64,000 bases of DNA. Source: Rubrivivax sp. Its GTDB lineage: Bacteria; Pseudomonadota; Gammaproteobacteria; Burkholderiales; Burkholderiaceae_C. The stretch is from contig JADJYX010000013.1 in assembly GCA_016719535.1 (NCBI GenBank), positions 310,001 to 374,000 on the forward strand, read 5' to 3'. This document shows, one piece after another, positions 54,314-61,878 of this stretch. The notes under the pieces were generated by a model. It made no database searches and had not been told where the DNA came from. It saw nothing but the letters and a program-made list of their open reading frames with translations. The position numbers were made by a program, and so were the translations under genes. How positions within the stretch are numbered: position 1 is the first letter of the stretch; every line of letters starts with the position of its first letter.

Positions 54314-55453
54314 TCAGGCCTGATGGCGGCGCCGCGCCTTCACCGCCGCCGACAGGATGTGCAGCACCTCGACCGAATCGTCCCAGCCGATGCAGGCGTC
54401 GGTGATGCTCTGCCCGTAGGCCAGCTTCGCCGGGTCGTCCTTGCCCGGGGTGAATTTCTGCGCCCCGGCATGCAGGTGGCTCTCGACCATGACGCCGAAG
54501 ATGCAGCGGTTGCCCGCCGCCAGCTGCGCGCCGACGTCGCGCATGACCTCGATCTGCCGCTGGTGCTGCTTGCTGCTGTTGGCGTGGCTGGCGTCGATCA
54601 TCAGCCGGCAGGGCAGCTTGGCGGCCTCGAGGTCCTTGCAGGCGGCGGCCACGCTGGCGGCGTCGTAGTTGGGTTCCTTGCCGCCGCGCAGGATGACGTG
54701 GCAGTCCTTGTTGCCCTTGGTCTCGACGATGGCCACCTGGCCGTTCTTGTGCACCGACAGGAAGTGGTGCGGCCGCGCCGCGGCCTGGATGGCGTCGGTG
54801 GCGATCTTCAGGTTGCCGTCGGTGCCGTTCTTGAAGCCCACCGGCGCCGACAGCCCCGAAGACAGTTCGCGGTGCACCTGGCTTTCGGTGGTGCGCGCGC
54901 CGATCGCGCCCCAGCTGATGAGGTCGCCGATGTACTGCGGGCTGATGACGTCGAGGAATTCGCTGCCCGCCGGCACGCCCAGGCGGTTGATGTCCACCAG
55001 CAGCTGGCGCGCGATGCGCAGGCCCTCGTGGATGCGGAAGCTCTCGTCCAGGTAGGGGTCGTTGATCAGGCCCTTCCAGCCGACCGTGGTGCGCGGCTTC
55101 TCGAAGTAGACGCGCATCACCACCTCCAGCTCGCCGGCGTGCTTGTCGCGTTCGGCCTTGAGCTTGCGCGCATAGTCCAGCGCCGCCAGCGGATCGTGGA
55201 TCGAGCAGGGGCCGATGATCACCAGCAGCCGGTCGTCCTCGCCGCCCAGGATGCGGCGCACGGCATTGCGCGTGCCGCCCACCAGCGTCTCCACCGGTGT
55301 ATCGGCGATCGGGAAGAAGCGGATCAGATGCTCCGGCGGCGGCAGCGGCGTGATGTCGCGGATGCGCTGGTCATCGGTCTCGCTGGTCTTCTCCGACAGC
55401 GAGAAGCGCGCTTCGCTGTGCAGCGTGCTGCCGGGCGTGGCTTTGGGGCTCAT
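54314..55453 (-). CDS. aroG: 3-deoxy-7-phosphoheptulonate synthase, class I (DAHP synthase)
   Basis: First enzyme of the shikimate pathway, condensing phosphoenolpyruvate with erythrose 4-phosphate. The 379-residue product has the metal and substrate motifs of type I-alpha DAHP synthases: IIGPCSIHDPLAALDYA (79-95), MRVYFEKPRTTVGWKGLIND, GARTTESQVHRELSSGLSAP, GFKNGTDG, LMIDASHANSSK and GVMVESHL. Which amino acid inhibits it cannot be read with confidence. It is preceded by an aromatic-rich leader peptide and an intrinsic terminator, so expression is probably set by attenuation in response to Phe, Tyr or Trp supply. Confidence 0.97.
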   Translation of the reverse strand: MSPKATPGSTLHSEARFSLSEKTSETDDQRIRDITPLPPPEHLIRFFPIADTPVETLVGGTRNAVRRILGGEDDRLLVIIGPCSIHDPLAALDYARKLKAERDKHAGELEVVMRVYFEKPRTTVGWKGLINDPYLDESFRIHEGLRIARQLLVDINRLGVPAGSEFLDVISPQYIGDLISWGAIGARTTESQVHRELSSGLSAPVGFKNGTDGNLKIATDAIQAAARPHHFLSVHKNGQVAIVETKGNKDCHVILRGGKEPNYDAASVAAACKDLEAAKLPCRLMIDASHANSSKQHQRQIEVMRDVGAQLAAGNRCIFGVMVESHLHAGAQKFTPGKDDPAKLAYGQSITDACIGWDDSVEVLHILSAAVKARRRHQA

Positions 55454-55476
55454 GGCTGACTTCCTGTGGGGCGCTG

Positions 55477-55508
55477 AAAAACAAAAACCGCCGGGGCTGC
55501 CGGCGGTT
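55477..55508 (-). terminator. Intrinsic terminator of the aroG attenuator
   Basis: On the minus strand a CCGCCGG...CCGGCGG-type hairpin (55486-55508) is followed at once by TTTTTGTTTTT (55477-55487). It sits 24 bases before the aroG start and 36 bases after the leader-peptide stop. It is the clearest U-tract terminator in the window and is placed where an attenuator terminator should be. Confidence 0.85.
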
Positions 55509-55544
55509 CGAGGGGGTGTTGCGCTTGACTTGCTTTGCGTGCGC

Positions 55545-55613
55545 CTAGGCCTCTCCAGCCGCCGTGTGGGGCGAGAACCAGAAGTACGCAAAATAAAACG
55601 ACGCGAAGCGCAT
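55545..55613 (-). CDS. Aromatic-rich leader peptide of the aroG attenuator
   Basis: A 22-codon open frame with ATG at 55613 and TAG at 55547-55545. Its middle reads FASFYFAYFWF: five Phe, two Tyr and one Trp within 11 codons, far beyond chance in this GC-rich DNA (TTT/TTC/TAT/TAC/TGG codons). It is followed by the aroG terminator and aroG itself. By analogy with the pheA and trp leaders, ribosome stalling at these codons when charged tRNAs are scarce would favour readthrough. The last codons (GGCGGCUG in RNA) could pair with part of the terminator stem as an antiterminator; this needs folding. Confidence 0.8.
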   Translation of the reverse strand: MRFASFYFAYFWFSPHTAAGEA

Positions 55614-55620
55614 GGCCGCG

Positions 55621-55629
55621 AATGTAGCA
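55621..55629 (-). promoter_or_regulatory. Possible extended -10 element for the aroG leader
   Basis: On the minus strand TGCTACATT resembles an extended -10 box (TGn followed by a TATAAT-like hexamer). It lies seven bases before the leader ATG, which would put transcription start at or next to the ATG and make the leader message leaderless. No convincing -35 box is seen. Weak evidence; transcription could also begin inside ilvA. Confidence 0.3.
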
Positions 55630-55660
55630 TGGGCGCCCTGGCCCGAGCTGACGTCGCCCG

Positions 55661-56896
55661 TCAGTACACGGCCGCTTCGAAGCCCGCGCGCTGCAGGCGC
55701 TGAACCACCTCGGCCACATGCGGCGGGTTGCGCGTCTGCAGCACCAGCTCGACCTCCACGCTCTGCGCCGACAGCGACGAGAAGGCGCGCTGATGGTGCA
55801 CCTCGTCGATATTGGCGCCGGCCTCGGCCACCAGCGCTGTGATGCGCGCCAGCACGCCGGGGTGGTCGCGCGCGCCGACGCGGATGCGCGCCAGCCGCCC
55901 CGCACGCACCATGCCGCGCTCGATGATGGCGGCCAGCAGCAGCGGGTCGATATTGCCGCCGCACAGCACCAGGCCGACGTGGCGGTCGACGAAGCGCTCG
56001 CGGTGCCGCAGCAGCGCCGCCAGCCCGGCGGCGCCGGCGCCTTCGACGACGGTCTTCTCGATCTCCAGCAGCATCAGCACCGCCTGCTCGAGATCGCCCT
56101 CGTCGACCAGCAGCAGCTCGTCGACGCGCTCGGCGACGATGACCCTCGTCAGCTCGCCCGGCTGCCCGACCGCGATGCCCTCGGCGATGGTGCTGCTGCC
56201 CTGCGGGTGCTGCGTGCCCTGGACGGCGTTGACCATCGCCGGGAAGCGCTCGGCCTGCACGCCGATGACCTGGATGCCGGGCCGCAGCGCCCGCGCCGCG
56301 GTGGCGATGCCGCTGATGAGCCCGCCACCGCCGACCGCGATCACCAGCGTATCGATGGACGGCTGCTCGCGCAGCATCTCCAGGCCGATGGTGCCCTGGC
56401 CGGCGATCACCAGCGGATCGTCGAAGGGGTGCACGAAGGCCAGGCCCTGCTCGGCCGCGAGCTTCAGCGCGTGCTCGCGCGCGGCATCGAAGCTCTCGCC
56501 GTGCAGCACCACCTCGGCGCCGAACCCCAGCGTGCGCTCGACCTTCACCGTCGGCGTGAACTGCGGCATCACGATCACCGCGCGCAGGCCCAGGCGTTGC
56601 GCATGGTGCGCCACGCCCTGCGCATGGTTGCCGGCCGAGGCCGCGATCACGCCGCGCAGCTGCAACCGCCCGGCGTCGCGCGCGGCCACCAGCGCCAGCA
56701 GCTTGTTGAGCGCGCCACGCTCCTTGAACGAGGCGGTGAACTGCAGGTTCTCGAATTTCAGGAAGACCTGCGCGCCGACGATCTGCGACAGCGTCTTCGA
56801 TGCCAGACAGGGCGTGTCCAGCACCTGCCCGCGCAGCCTGGCGCCAGCGGCCTCGATATCGGCCAGCGTGACCCGGGCTGCGCCGGCAGGGTTCAT
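55661..56896 (-). CDS. ilvA: Threonine ammonia-lyase (threonine dehydratase) with C-terminal ACT domain
   Basis: PLP enzyme turning threonine into 2-oxobutanoate. In 411 residues: LKFENLQFTASFKERGALNK (PLP Lys58), IAASAGNHAQGVAHHAQRLG, HPFDDPLVIAGQGTIGLEML, VIAVGGGGLISGIATAARAL and a single ACT domain (about 335-411, beginning RIRVGARDHPGVLARITALV). The one-ACT, roughly 400-residue form is the TdcB-like type found in many betaproteobacteria; it may be catabolic or serve isoleucine synthesis. The start overlaps the tldD stop by four bases, so they are coupled. Confidence 0.94.
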   Translation of the reverse strand: MNPAGAARVTLADIEAAGARLRGQVLDTPCLASKTLSQIVGAQVFLKFENLQFTASFKERGALNKLLALVAARDAGRLQLRGVIAASAGNHAQGVAHHAQRLGLRAVIVMPQFTPTVKVERTLGFGAEVVLHGESFDAAREHALKLAAEQGLAFVHPFDDPLVIAGQGTIGLEMLREQPSIDTLVIAVGGGGLISGIATAARALRPGIQVIGVQAERFPAMVNAVQGTQHPQGSSTIAEGIAVGQPGELTRVIVAERVDELLLVDEGDLEQAVLMLLEIEKTVVEGAGAAGLAALLRHRERFVDRHVGLVLCGGNIDPLLLAAIIERGMVRAGRLARIRVGARDHPGVLARITALVAEAGANIDEVHHQRAFSSLSAQSVEVELVLQTRNPPHVAEVVQRLQRAGFEAAVY

Positions 56897-58356
56897 GCCG
56901 TGCCGCCCACCGTCAACCGATCGATGCGCAGCGTCGGCTGGCCCACGCCCACCGGCACGCTCTGCCCGTCCTTGCCGCAGACGCCGACGCCGGTGTCGAG
57001 CTGCATGTCGTTGCCGATCAGGCTCACGCGCGTCAGCGCGTCGGGGCCGTTGCCGATGATCGTGGCCCCCTTCACCGGATACTGGATCTTGCCGTTCTCC
57101 ACCCAGAAGGCCTCGCTCGCCGAGAAGACGAATTTGCCGCTGGTGATGTCGACCTGGCCGCCGCCGAAATTGGTGGCATACAGGCCGCGCTTGATGCTGG
57201 CGATGATCTCGGCCGGATCCGATGCGCCACCCAGCATGTAGGTGTTGGTCATGCGCGGCATCGGCACATGGGCATAGCTTTCGCGGCGGCCGTTGCCGGT
57301 GGGCTTGACGCCCATCAGCCGCGCATTCAGGCTGTCCTGGATATAGCCGCGCAGGATGCCGTCCTCGATCAGCACGTTGCGCTGCGTGGCATGGCCCTCG
57401 TCGTCGACGTTGAGCGAGCCGCGGCGGTCGGCGAGCGTGCCGTCGTCCAGCACCGTCACCCCCTTGGCCGCCACGCGCTGGCCGATGCGGCCGGCGAAGG
57501 TGCTGCTGCCGCGGCGGTTGAAATCGCCCTCCAGGCCGTGGCCCACCGCCTCGTGCAGCAGCACGCCCGGCCAGCCCGGGCCCAGCACCACGGTCATCTC
57601 GCCGGCCGGCACCGGGCGGCTCTCCAGGTTGGTCAGCGCGGCGTTGACCGCATGGTCGACATAGCCCGCGATCACCTCGTCGCTGAAATAGCCCAGGCCG
57701 AAGCGGCCGCCGCCGCCGCCGGTGCCCACCTCGCGGCGACCGTCCTGCTCGGCGATCACGGTCACATTCAGGCGCACCAGCGGGCGCACGTCGGCGGCAC
57801 GGGTGCCGTCGGCGCGCGCCACCAGCACCACGTCGTATTCGGCCGCCACGCCGGCCATCACCTGCGCGATGCGCGGATCCTTGGCGCGCGCCAGGCGCTC
57901 CACCTTCTCCAGCAGCGCCACCTTCTGCGCGCTGTCCAGCGTGGCGATCGGGTCCAGCGGTGCATACAGCACACGGCTGCCCGCCACCTTGGGCGCACGT
58001 TCGAGCCTGATGCGGCGGTCCTGCCCGGCGGCGGCAATCGTGCGCACGGTGCGCGCGGCATCCATCAGGCTGGCCTCGGAGAGGTCGTCGCTGTAGGCGA
58101 AGGCGGTGCGCTCGCCGGCCACCGCGCGCACGCCCACGCCCTGGTCGATGCTGAAGCTGCCGCTCTTGACGATGCCCTCCTCCAGGCTCCAGCCCTCGTG
58201 GCGCGTGGTCTCGAAATAGAGGTCGGCGTCGTCGACGCGGTGTTCGCGGATGGTGGCCAGCGCGCGCGACAGCGCCGCGTCGTCGAGCCCGAAGGGTTCG
58301 AGCATCAGCGCCTGCGCGATGGCCAGGCGTTCGAGGGTCGGTTCACGGCTGATCAT
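56893..58356 (-). CDS. tldD: Metalloprotease TldD
   Basis: Zinc-dependent protease subunit that with TldE (PmbA) processes microcin B17 and CcdA in E. coli. The 487-residue product has VGVRAVAGERTAFAYSDDLS, the metal motif LLHEAVGHGLEGDFNRRGSS (HExxxH at 268-273), GSLNVDDEGHATQRNVLIED, YMLGGASDPAEIIASIKRGL and a C-terminal MQLDTGVGVCGKDGQSVPVG. Length is normal (about 480). The ATG at 58356 starts the conserved domain. It is coupled to ilvA; the tldE/pmbA partner is not in this window. Confidence 0.97.
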   Translation of the reverse strand: MISREPTLERLAIAQALMLEPFGLDDAALSRALATIREHRVDDADLYFETTRHEGWSLEEGIVKSGSFSIDQGVGVRAVAGERTAFAYSDDLSEASLMDAARTVRTIAAAGQDRRIRLERAPKVAGSRVLYAPLDPIATLDSAQKVALLEKVERLARAKDPRIAQVMAGVAAEYDVVLVARADGTRAADVRPLVRLNVTVIAEQDGRREVGTGGGGGRFGLGYFSDEVIAGYVDHAVNAALTNLESRPVPAGEMTVVLGPGWPGVLLHEAVGHGLEGDFNRRGSSTFAGRIGQRVAAKGVTVLDDGTLADRRGSLNVDDEGHATQRNVLIEDGILRGYIQDSLNARLMGVKPTGNGRRESYAHVPMPRMTNTYMLGGASDPAEIIASIKRGLYATNFGGGQVDITSGKFVFSASEAFWVENGKIQYPVKGATIIGNGPDALTRVSLIGNDMQLDTGVGVCGKDGQSVPVGVGQPTLRIDRLTVGGTA

Positions 58357-58432
58357 GCGCGGGCCTTGTTGGCTGGGAACGAGCGACCGATTGTAGGAAG
58401 CGGGGCCCGGCCTGCGCGCGACGGGGCCGCGG

Positions 58433-59351
58433 TCAACCGGCCTCCTGGCGCCGCTGCAGCGCGCGCTGGTACAGCGCATTGCGCGGTGCGCCGCTGATCT
58501 CGGCGGCCAGTGCCACCGCCTGCTTCAGCGGCAGCTCGCGCTGCAGCACGGCCAGGCAATGCTCGGCCGCGGCCGGCAAGGCGTCGCCGGCCACCGGCAG
58601 CGCGGGCTGCGCGTGCAGCACGAGCACGAATTCACCGCGCAGGCGGTTGGCATCGGCCGCCAGCCAGCCCGGCGCCGCGCCGGCTGGCAGCGTGACCACG
58701 GTCTCGAACTGCTTGGTCAGCTCGCGGGCCAGCGTCAGCAGGCGCGCAGGGCGCGGCGGCGGCCAGGCCGGCCGCCAGCGACTCGATGCGGTGCGGTGCC
58801 TCGAACAGCACCTGCGCCGCGGCATCGGCCGCCACCCCCTGCAGCGCCGCCTGACGCTCGGCGCCCTTGGCCGGCAGGAAGCCGCGGAAGACAAAGCCCT
58901 GCGCCGCCACATCGCCGGCCACGCTGATGGCCGCCAAGGCGCTGCTCGGCCCCGGGATCGGCACCACGCGGTGCCCGGCCGCCATCGCCGCCGCCACCAG
59001 CCGCGCGCCCGGGTCAGACACGCCGGGCGTGCCGGCATCGCTGACGAAGGCCACCGCCTGACCGGCGGCCAGGCGTTCGCACACGCGCGCGGCGGCTTCG
59101 TTCTCGTTGTGGGCGTGCACGGCCAGCAGCGGCTTGTCCAGGCCGTAGTGCGCCAGCAGCTGCGCCGTCACGCGCGTATCCTCGCAGGCCACCGCGTCGG
59201 CACGGCCCAGCACGTGCAGCGCACGCAGCGTGATGTCGGCGCGGTTGCCGATCGGCGTGGCCACCAGGTACAGCGTGGCGCCGGGGTGGCTCTGGTGGCC
59301 GGCAGCGGCCGCGGCGGCGGCGCGCAGCAGGGAGGCATCGATGGTCGACAA
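58433..59351 (-). pseudogene. rsmI: 16S rRNA (cytidine-1402 2'-O)-methyltransferase RsmI, frameshifted near 58741-58760
   Basis: Tetrapyrrole-methylase-fold enzyme. The first part reads TLYLVATPIGNRADITLRAL, EDTRVTAQLLAHYG, FVSDAGTPGVSDPGARLVAA, IPGPSSALAAISVAG and FEAPHRIESLAAGLAAA. The text then continues in another frame: RLLTLARELTKQFETVVTLP, NRLRGEFVLVLHAQPA and LPLKQAVALAAEISGAPRNA to the stop at 58433. The shift is one extra base (or two missing) in a GCC/GCG run. Both halves are intact in sequence. The best start is a TTG at 59351; it overlaps the divergent yraN start. Sequence error is as likely as inactivation. Confidence 0.85.
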
Positions 59352-59727
59352 GGCGTCCGCCCCGGTCAGCAAGCAGCTCGGCGACGCGGCCGAGGCGCTG
59401 GCCCTGGCCCATCTGCAAGGGCATGGCCTGCGGTTGGTGGAGCGCAATTATCGAGTCGCGCGCGGTCCCTCGGCACGCGGCGGCGAGATCGACCTCATCC
59501 TGCGTGACCGCGACGGCACGCTGGTCTTCGTGGAGGTGCGCAGCCGCAGCGGCAGCGCGCATGGCGGCGCGGCCGCCAGCATCGGCGCGGCCAAGCTGGC
59601 GCGGCTGCGGCGCGCCGCGCAGCATTACCTGCTGCGCCTGGGCACGCCGCCGCCCTGCCGCTTCGACGTCGTGGCCATCGACGGCGGCCGCATCGAATGG
59701 ATACAAGCCGCCTTCGATGGTGGCTGA
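59341..59727 (+). CDS. yraN: YraN family protein (UPF0102, endonuclease-like fold)
   Basis: A 128-residue protein with GDAAEALALAHLQGHGLRLV, then ERNYRVARG, the nuclease-like core GEIDLILRDRDGTLVFVEVR (Glu-Asp-ExK-type layout, with EVR) and a C-terminal FDVVAIDGG. The family resembles Holliday-junction resolvase folds, but no activity is established. The ATG at 59341 overlaps the start of the divergent rsmI gene; the two genes are neighbours in many proteobacteria. Confidence 0.93.
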   Translation: MVDKASAPVSKQLGDAAEALALAHLQGHGLRLVERNYRVARGPSARGGEIDLILRDRDGTLVFVEVRSRSGSAHGGAAASIGAAKLARLRRAAQHYLLRLGTPPPCRFDVVAIDGGRIEWIQAAFDGG

Positions 59728-59759
59728 AGGTCGATGGCCCTCGCCTATGATGGCGGGTC

Positions 59760-60302
59760 ATGCTCGAACAGCGCATCCAGCAGCAGTTCTTCGAGGGCGC
59801 CGACCTTCAGTACCAGACCGCCGAGGGCCTGGCGCGGCCGATCACCGAGGCCGTGAATGCCGTCGTCAGTGCGCTCACCGCCGGCGGCAAGCTGCTGCTG
59901 TGCGGCGCCGGCAGCGGCGCCTGGCTGGCCCGCCACGCGGCGACGCTGCTGGTCGGCGGGCTCGAACGCGAACGGCCGCCGCTGGCCGCACTGGCCATCG
60001 CCCCCGAACCGCGCACCATCCAGGCCCTGGGCCTGCCCGGCGACCTGCTGCTGCTGGTCGACCCCTCGGCCGGCGACCTCGACGCCAGCATCGCTGCCGT
60101 GCGCGCCGCGCAGGGCAAGGACATGACCGTGGTGCTGCTGGTCGGCACCAGCGGCGCCGGCCTGCGTGAAACTTTGGCCGAAACCGACGTTCTGATCACG
60201 GTGCCGCACGAACGCGCGAGTCGCGTGCTGGAAGCCCAGCTGCTGGTGCTGCACGCCCTCGTCGACGCCGTCGACGTGCAACTGATGGGAGACCAGGAAT
60301 GA
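59760..60302 (+). CDS. SIS-domain protein (DiaA/GmhA type)
   Basis: A 180-residue SIS-fold protein. It starts MLEQRIQQQFFEGADLQYQT and has an alpha-beta core with LLLCGAGSGAWLARHAATLL, DLLLLVDPSAGDLDASIAAV, MTVVLLVGTSGAGL and HERASRVLEAQLLVLHALVD followed by AVDVQLMG. In E. coli the same yraN-diaA-osmY-like order exists, where DiaA helps DnaA at the origin; GmhA is the heptose isomerase relative. The usual GNGGSA loop reads GAGSGA here, so sugar binding may be lost, which favours a DiaA-like role. It overlaps the BON gene by four bases. Confidence 0.88.
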   Translation: MLEQRIQQQFFEGADLQYQTAEGLARPITEAVNAVVSALTAGGKLLLCGAGSGAWLARHAATLLVGGLERERPPLAALAIAPEPRTIQALGLPGDLLLLVDPSAGDLDASIAAVRAAQGKDMTVVLLVGTSGAGLRETLAETDVLITVPHERASRVLEAQLLVLHALVDAVDVQLMGDQE

Positions 60303-60922
60303 CCCCGCAACGATTTCCCCTGCGGCTCGCGGCCGCCACGCTGGCCGCTGCCGCCGCCCTCGGCACGCTGCCCGGCTGCGCGCCGCTGCTGATCGGCGGC
60401 GCCATGGTCGGCGGCACGATGATGGCGCTGGACCGCCGCAGCTCGGGCGCCCAGGTCGACGACCAGGCGATCGAACTCAAGGCCGCGGCCCGCGTGCGCG
60501 AGCTGGCGCTGCCGGCGCACATCAACGTCACCAGCTACAACCGCGTCGTGCTGATCACCGGCGAGGTCACGCGCGAGGCCGACAAGGCCGCGGTCGAGCA
60601 GGCGGTCAGCCGCGTCGAGGCCGTGCGCTCGGTGGTCAACGAGCTGGCGGCGATGGACACCAGCACCATCGGCTCGCGCACCAGCGACGGTGTGCTTTCC
60701 AGCAAGGTCAAGGCCTCGTTCATCGACGCCAAGGACCTGCAGGCGCAGGCCGCCAAGGTCGTCACCGAGCGCGGCACCGTCTACCTGATGGGCCGCGTCA
60801 CCGAGCGCGAGGCCGGCCGCTTCGCCGAGGTGGCGCGCTCGGTCGACGGCGTGCGCAAGGTCGTGCGCGTCTTCGAGATCATCAGCGAGGCCGAGCTGGC
60901 CAACCTGCAACCCAGGAACTGA
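60299..60922 (+). CDS. dolP: BON-domain lipoprotein (DolP/YraP-like)
   Basis: Outer-membrane lipoprotein of 207 residues. The signal LAAATLAAAAALGTLPGC gives the lipidated Cys. Two BON domains follow (about 60-120 and 130-200) with INVTSYNRVVLITGEVTREA, VRSVVNELAAMDTS, SKVKASFIDAKDLQAQAAKV and VYLMGRVTEREAGRFAEVAR. In E. coli DolP supports outer-membrane integrity and BAM function. It is coupled to the SIS gene. A GC-rich inverted repeat follows the stop. Confidence 0.93.
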   Translation: MTPQRFPLRLAAATLAAAAALGTLPGCAPLLIGGAMVGGTMMALDRRSSGAQVDDQAIELKAAARVRELALPAHINVTSYNRVVLITGEVTREADKAAVEQAVSRVEAVRSVVNELAAMDTSTIGSRTSDGVLSSKVKASFIDAKDLQAQAAKVVTERGTVYLMGRVTEREAGRFAEVARSVDGVRKVVRVFEIISEAELANLQPRN

Positions 60923-60943
60923 GGCCGCAGCGGCGCAGCGGCC
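60923..60943. terminator. Hairpin between convergent BON and dehydrogenase genes
   Basis: GGCCGC (60923-60928) and GCGGCC (60938-60943) form a GC-rich stem in the 27-base gap between the convergent stops. There is no T-tract. A weak two-way terminator is possible. Confidence 0.3.
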
Positions 60944-60949
60944 GGTGGA

Positions 60950-61849
60950 TTACTTCAGGCGGCGGATGAGGCTGCTGGTGTCCCAGCGCCCGCCGCCCAT
61001 GCGCTGCACATCGCCGTAGAACTGGTCGACGACGGCAGTCACCGGCAGCCGGGCGCCATTGCGGCGCGCCTCGTCGAGCACCAGGCCCAGGTCCTTGCGC
61101 ATCCAGTCGACGGCAAAGCCGAATTCGAACTGGTCGTCGACCATCGTCTTGCCGCGGTTGTCCATCTGCCAGCTCTGCGCAGCGCCCTTGCCGATGACCT
61201 CGAGCACCTGCTTCATGTCCAGGCCCGCCTTCTGGCCGAAGGCGATCGCCTCCGACAGGCCCTGCACCAGGCCGGCGATGCAGATCTGGTTGACCATCTT
61301 GGCCAGCTGGCCGGCGCCGCTGCCGCCCACCAGCGTGACGGCGCGCGAGAAGGCCATGGCCACCGGCTTCATGGCGTCGAAGGCCGCGGCGTCGCCGCCG
61401 CACATCACGGTCAGCATGCCGTTGACGGCACCGGCCTGGCCGCCCGACACCGGGGCATCGACGAAGCCCAGGCCGCGTGCCGCGGCCAGCGCGTGCAACT
61501 CGCGCGCCACGGCGGCCGATGCCGTGGTGTGGTCGACGAAGATCGCGCCCGGCTTCATGCCGGCGAAGGCCCCCTCTTCACCGAGCACCACCGAGCGCAG
61601 GTCGTCGTCGTTGCCCACGCAGGCGAAGACAAATCCGGCACCGGCCACGGCCTGCGCCGGCGTCGGCGCGGCACGGCCGCCGTATTCCTTCGCCCAGGCG
61701 TCGGCCTTGGCCGCGGTGCGGTTATAGACGGTGACCTCGTGCCCGGCGCGCGCCAGGTGGCCGGCCATCGGAGCGCCCATCACGCCCAGGCCGAGAAAGG
61801 CGACGCGGCGTGCGGGTACGGATTCGTAGGTCTTGGTGGCTGCATTCAT
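60950..61849 (-). CDS. NAD(P)-dependent beta-hydroxyacid dehydrogenase (GarR/MmsB family)
   Basis: Oxidoreductase of 299 residues in the 3-hydroxyisobutyrate/tartronate semialdehyde reductase family. Seen: Rossmann start VAFLGLGVMGAPMAGHLARA, VFACVGNDDDLRSVVLGEEG, FVDHTTASAAVARELHALA, the substrate motif GFVDAPVSGGQAGAVNGMLT, and the catalytic-Lys helix GAGQLAKMVNQICIAGLVQG. The C-terminal ADAMRKDLGL-like region (VDWMRKDLGLVLDEARRNGA) is typical. Which hydroxyacid is used cannot be told. Starts at 61849 and 61858 are both possible. It follows pilU by 29 bases on the same strand. Confidence 0.93.
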   Translation of the reverse strand: MNAATKTYESVPARRVAFLGLGVMGAPMAGHLARAGHEVTVYNRTAAKADAWAKEYGGRAAPTPAQAVAGAGFVFACVGNDDDLRSVVLGEEGAFAGMKPGAIFVDHTTASAAVARELHALAAARGLGFVDAPVSGGQAGAVNGMLTVMCGGDAAAFDAMKPVAMAFSRAVTLVGGSGAGQLAKMVNQICIAGLVQGLSEAIAFGQKAGLDMKQVLEVIGKGAAQSWQMDNRGKTMVDDQFEFGFAVDWMRKDLGLVLDEARRNGARLPVTAVVDQFYGDVQRMGGGRWDTSSLIRRLK

Positions 61850-61878
61850 GGCCCGCATGGTGCCACGAACGCGGTGCC

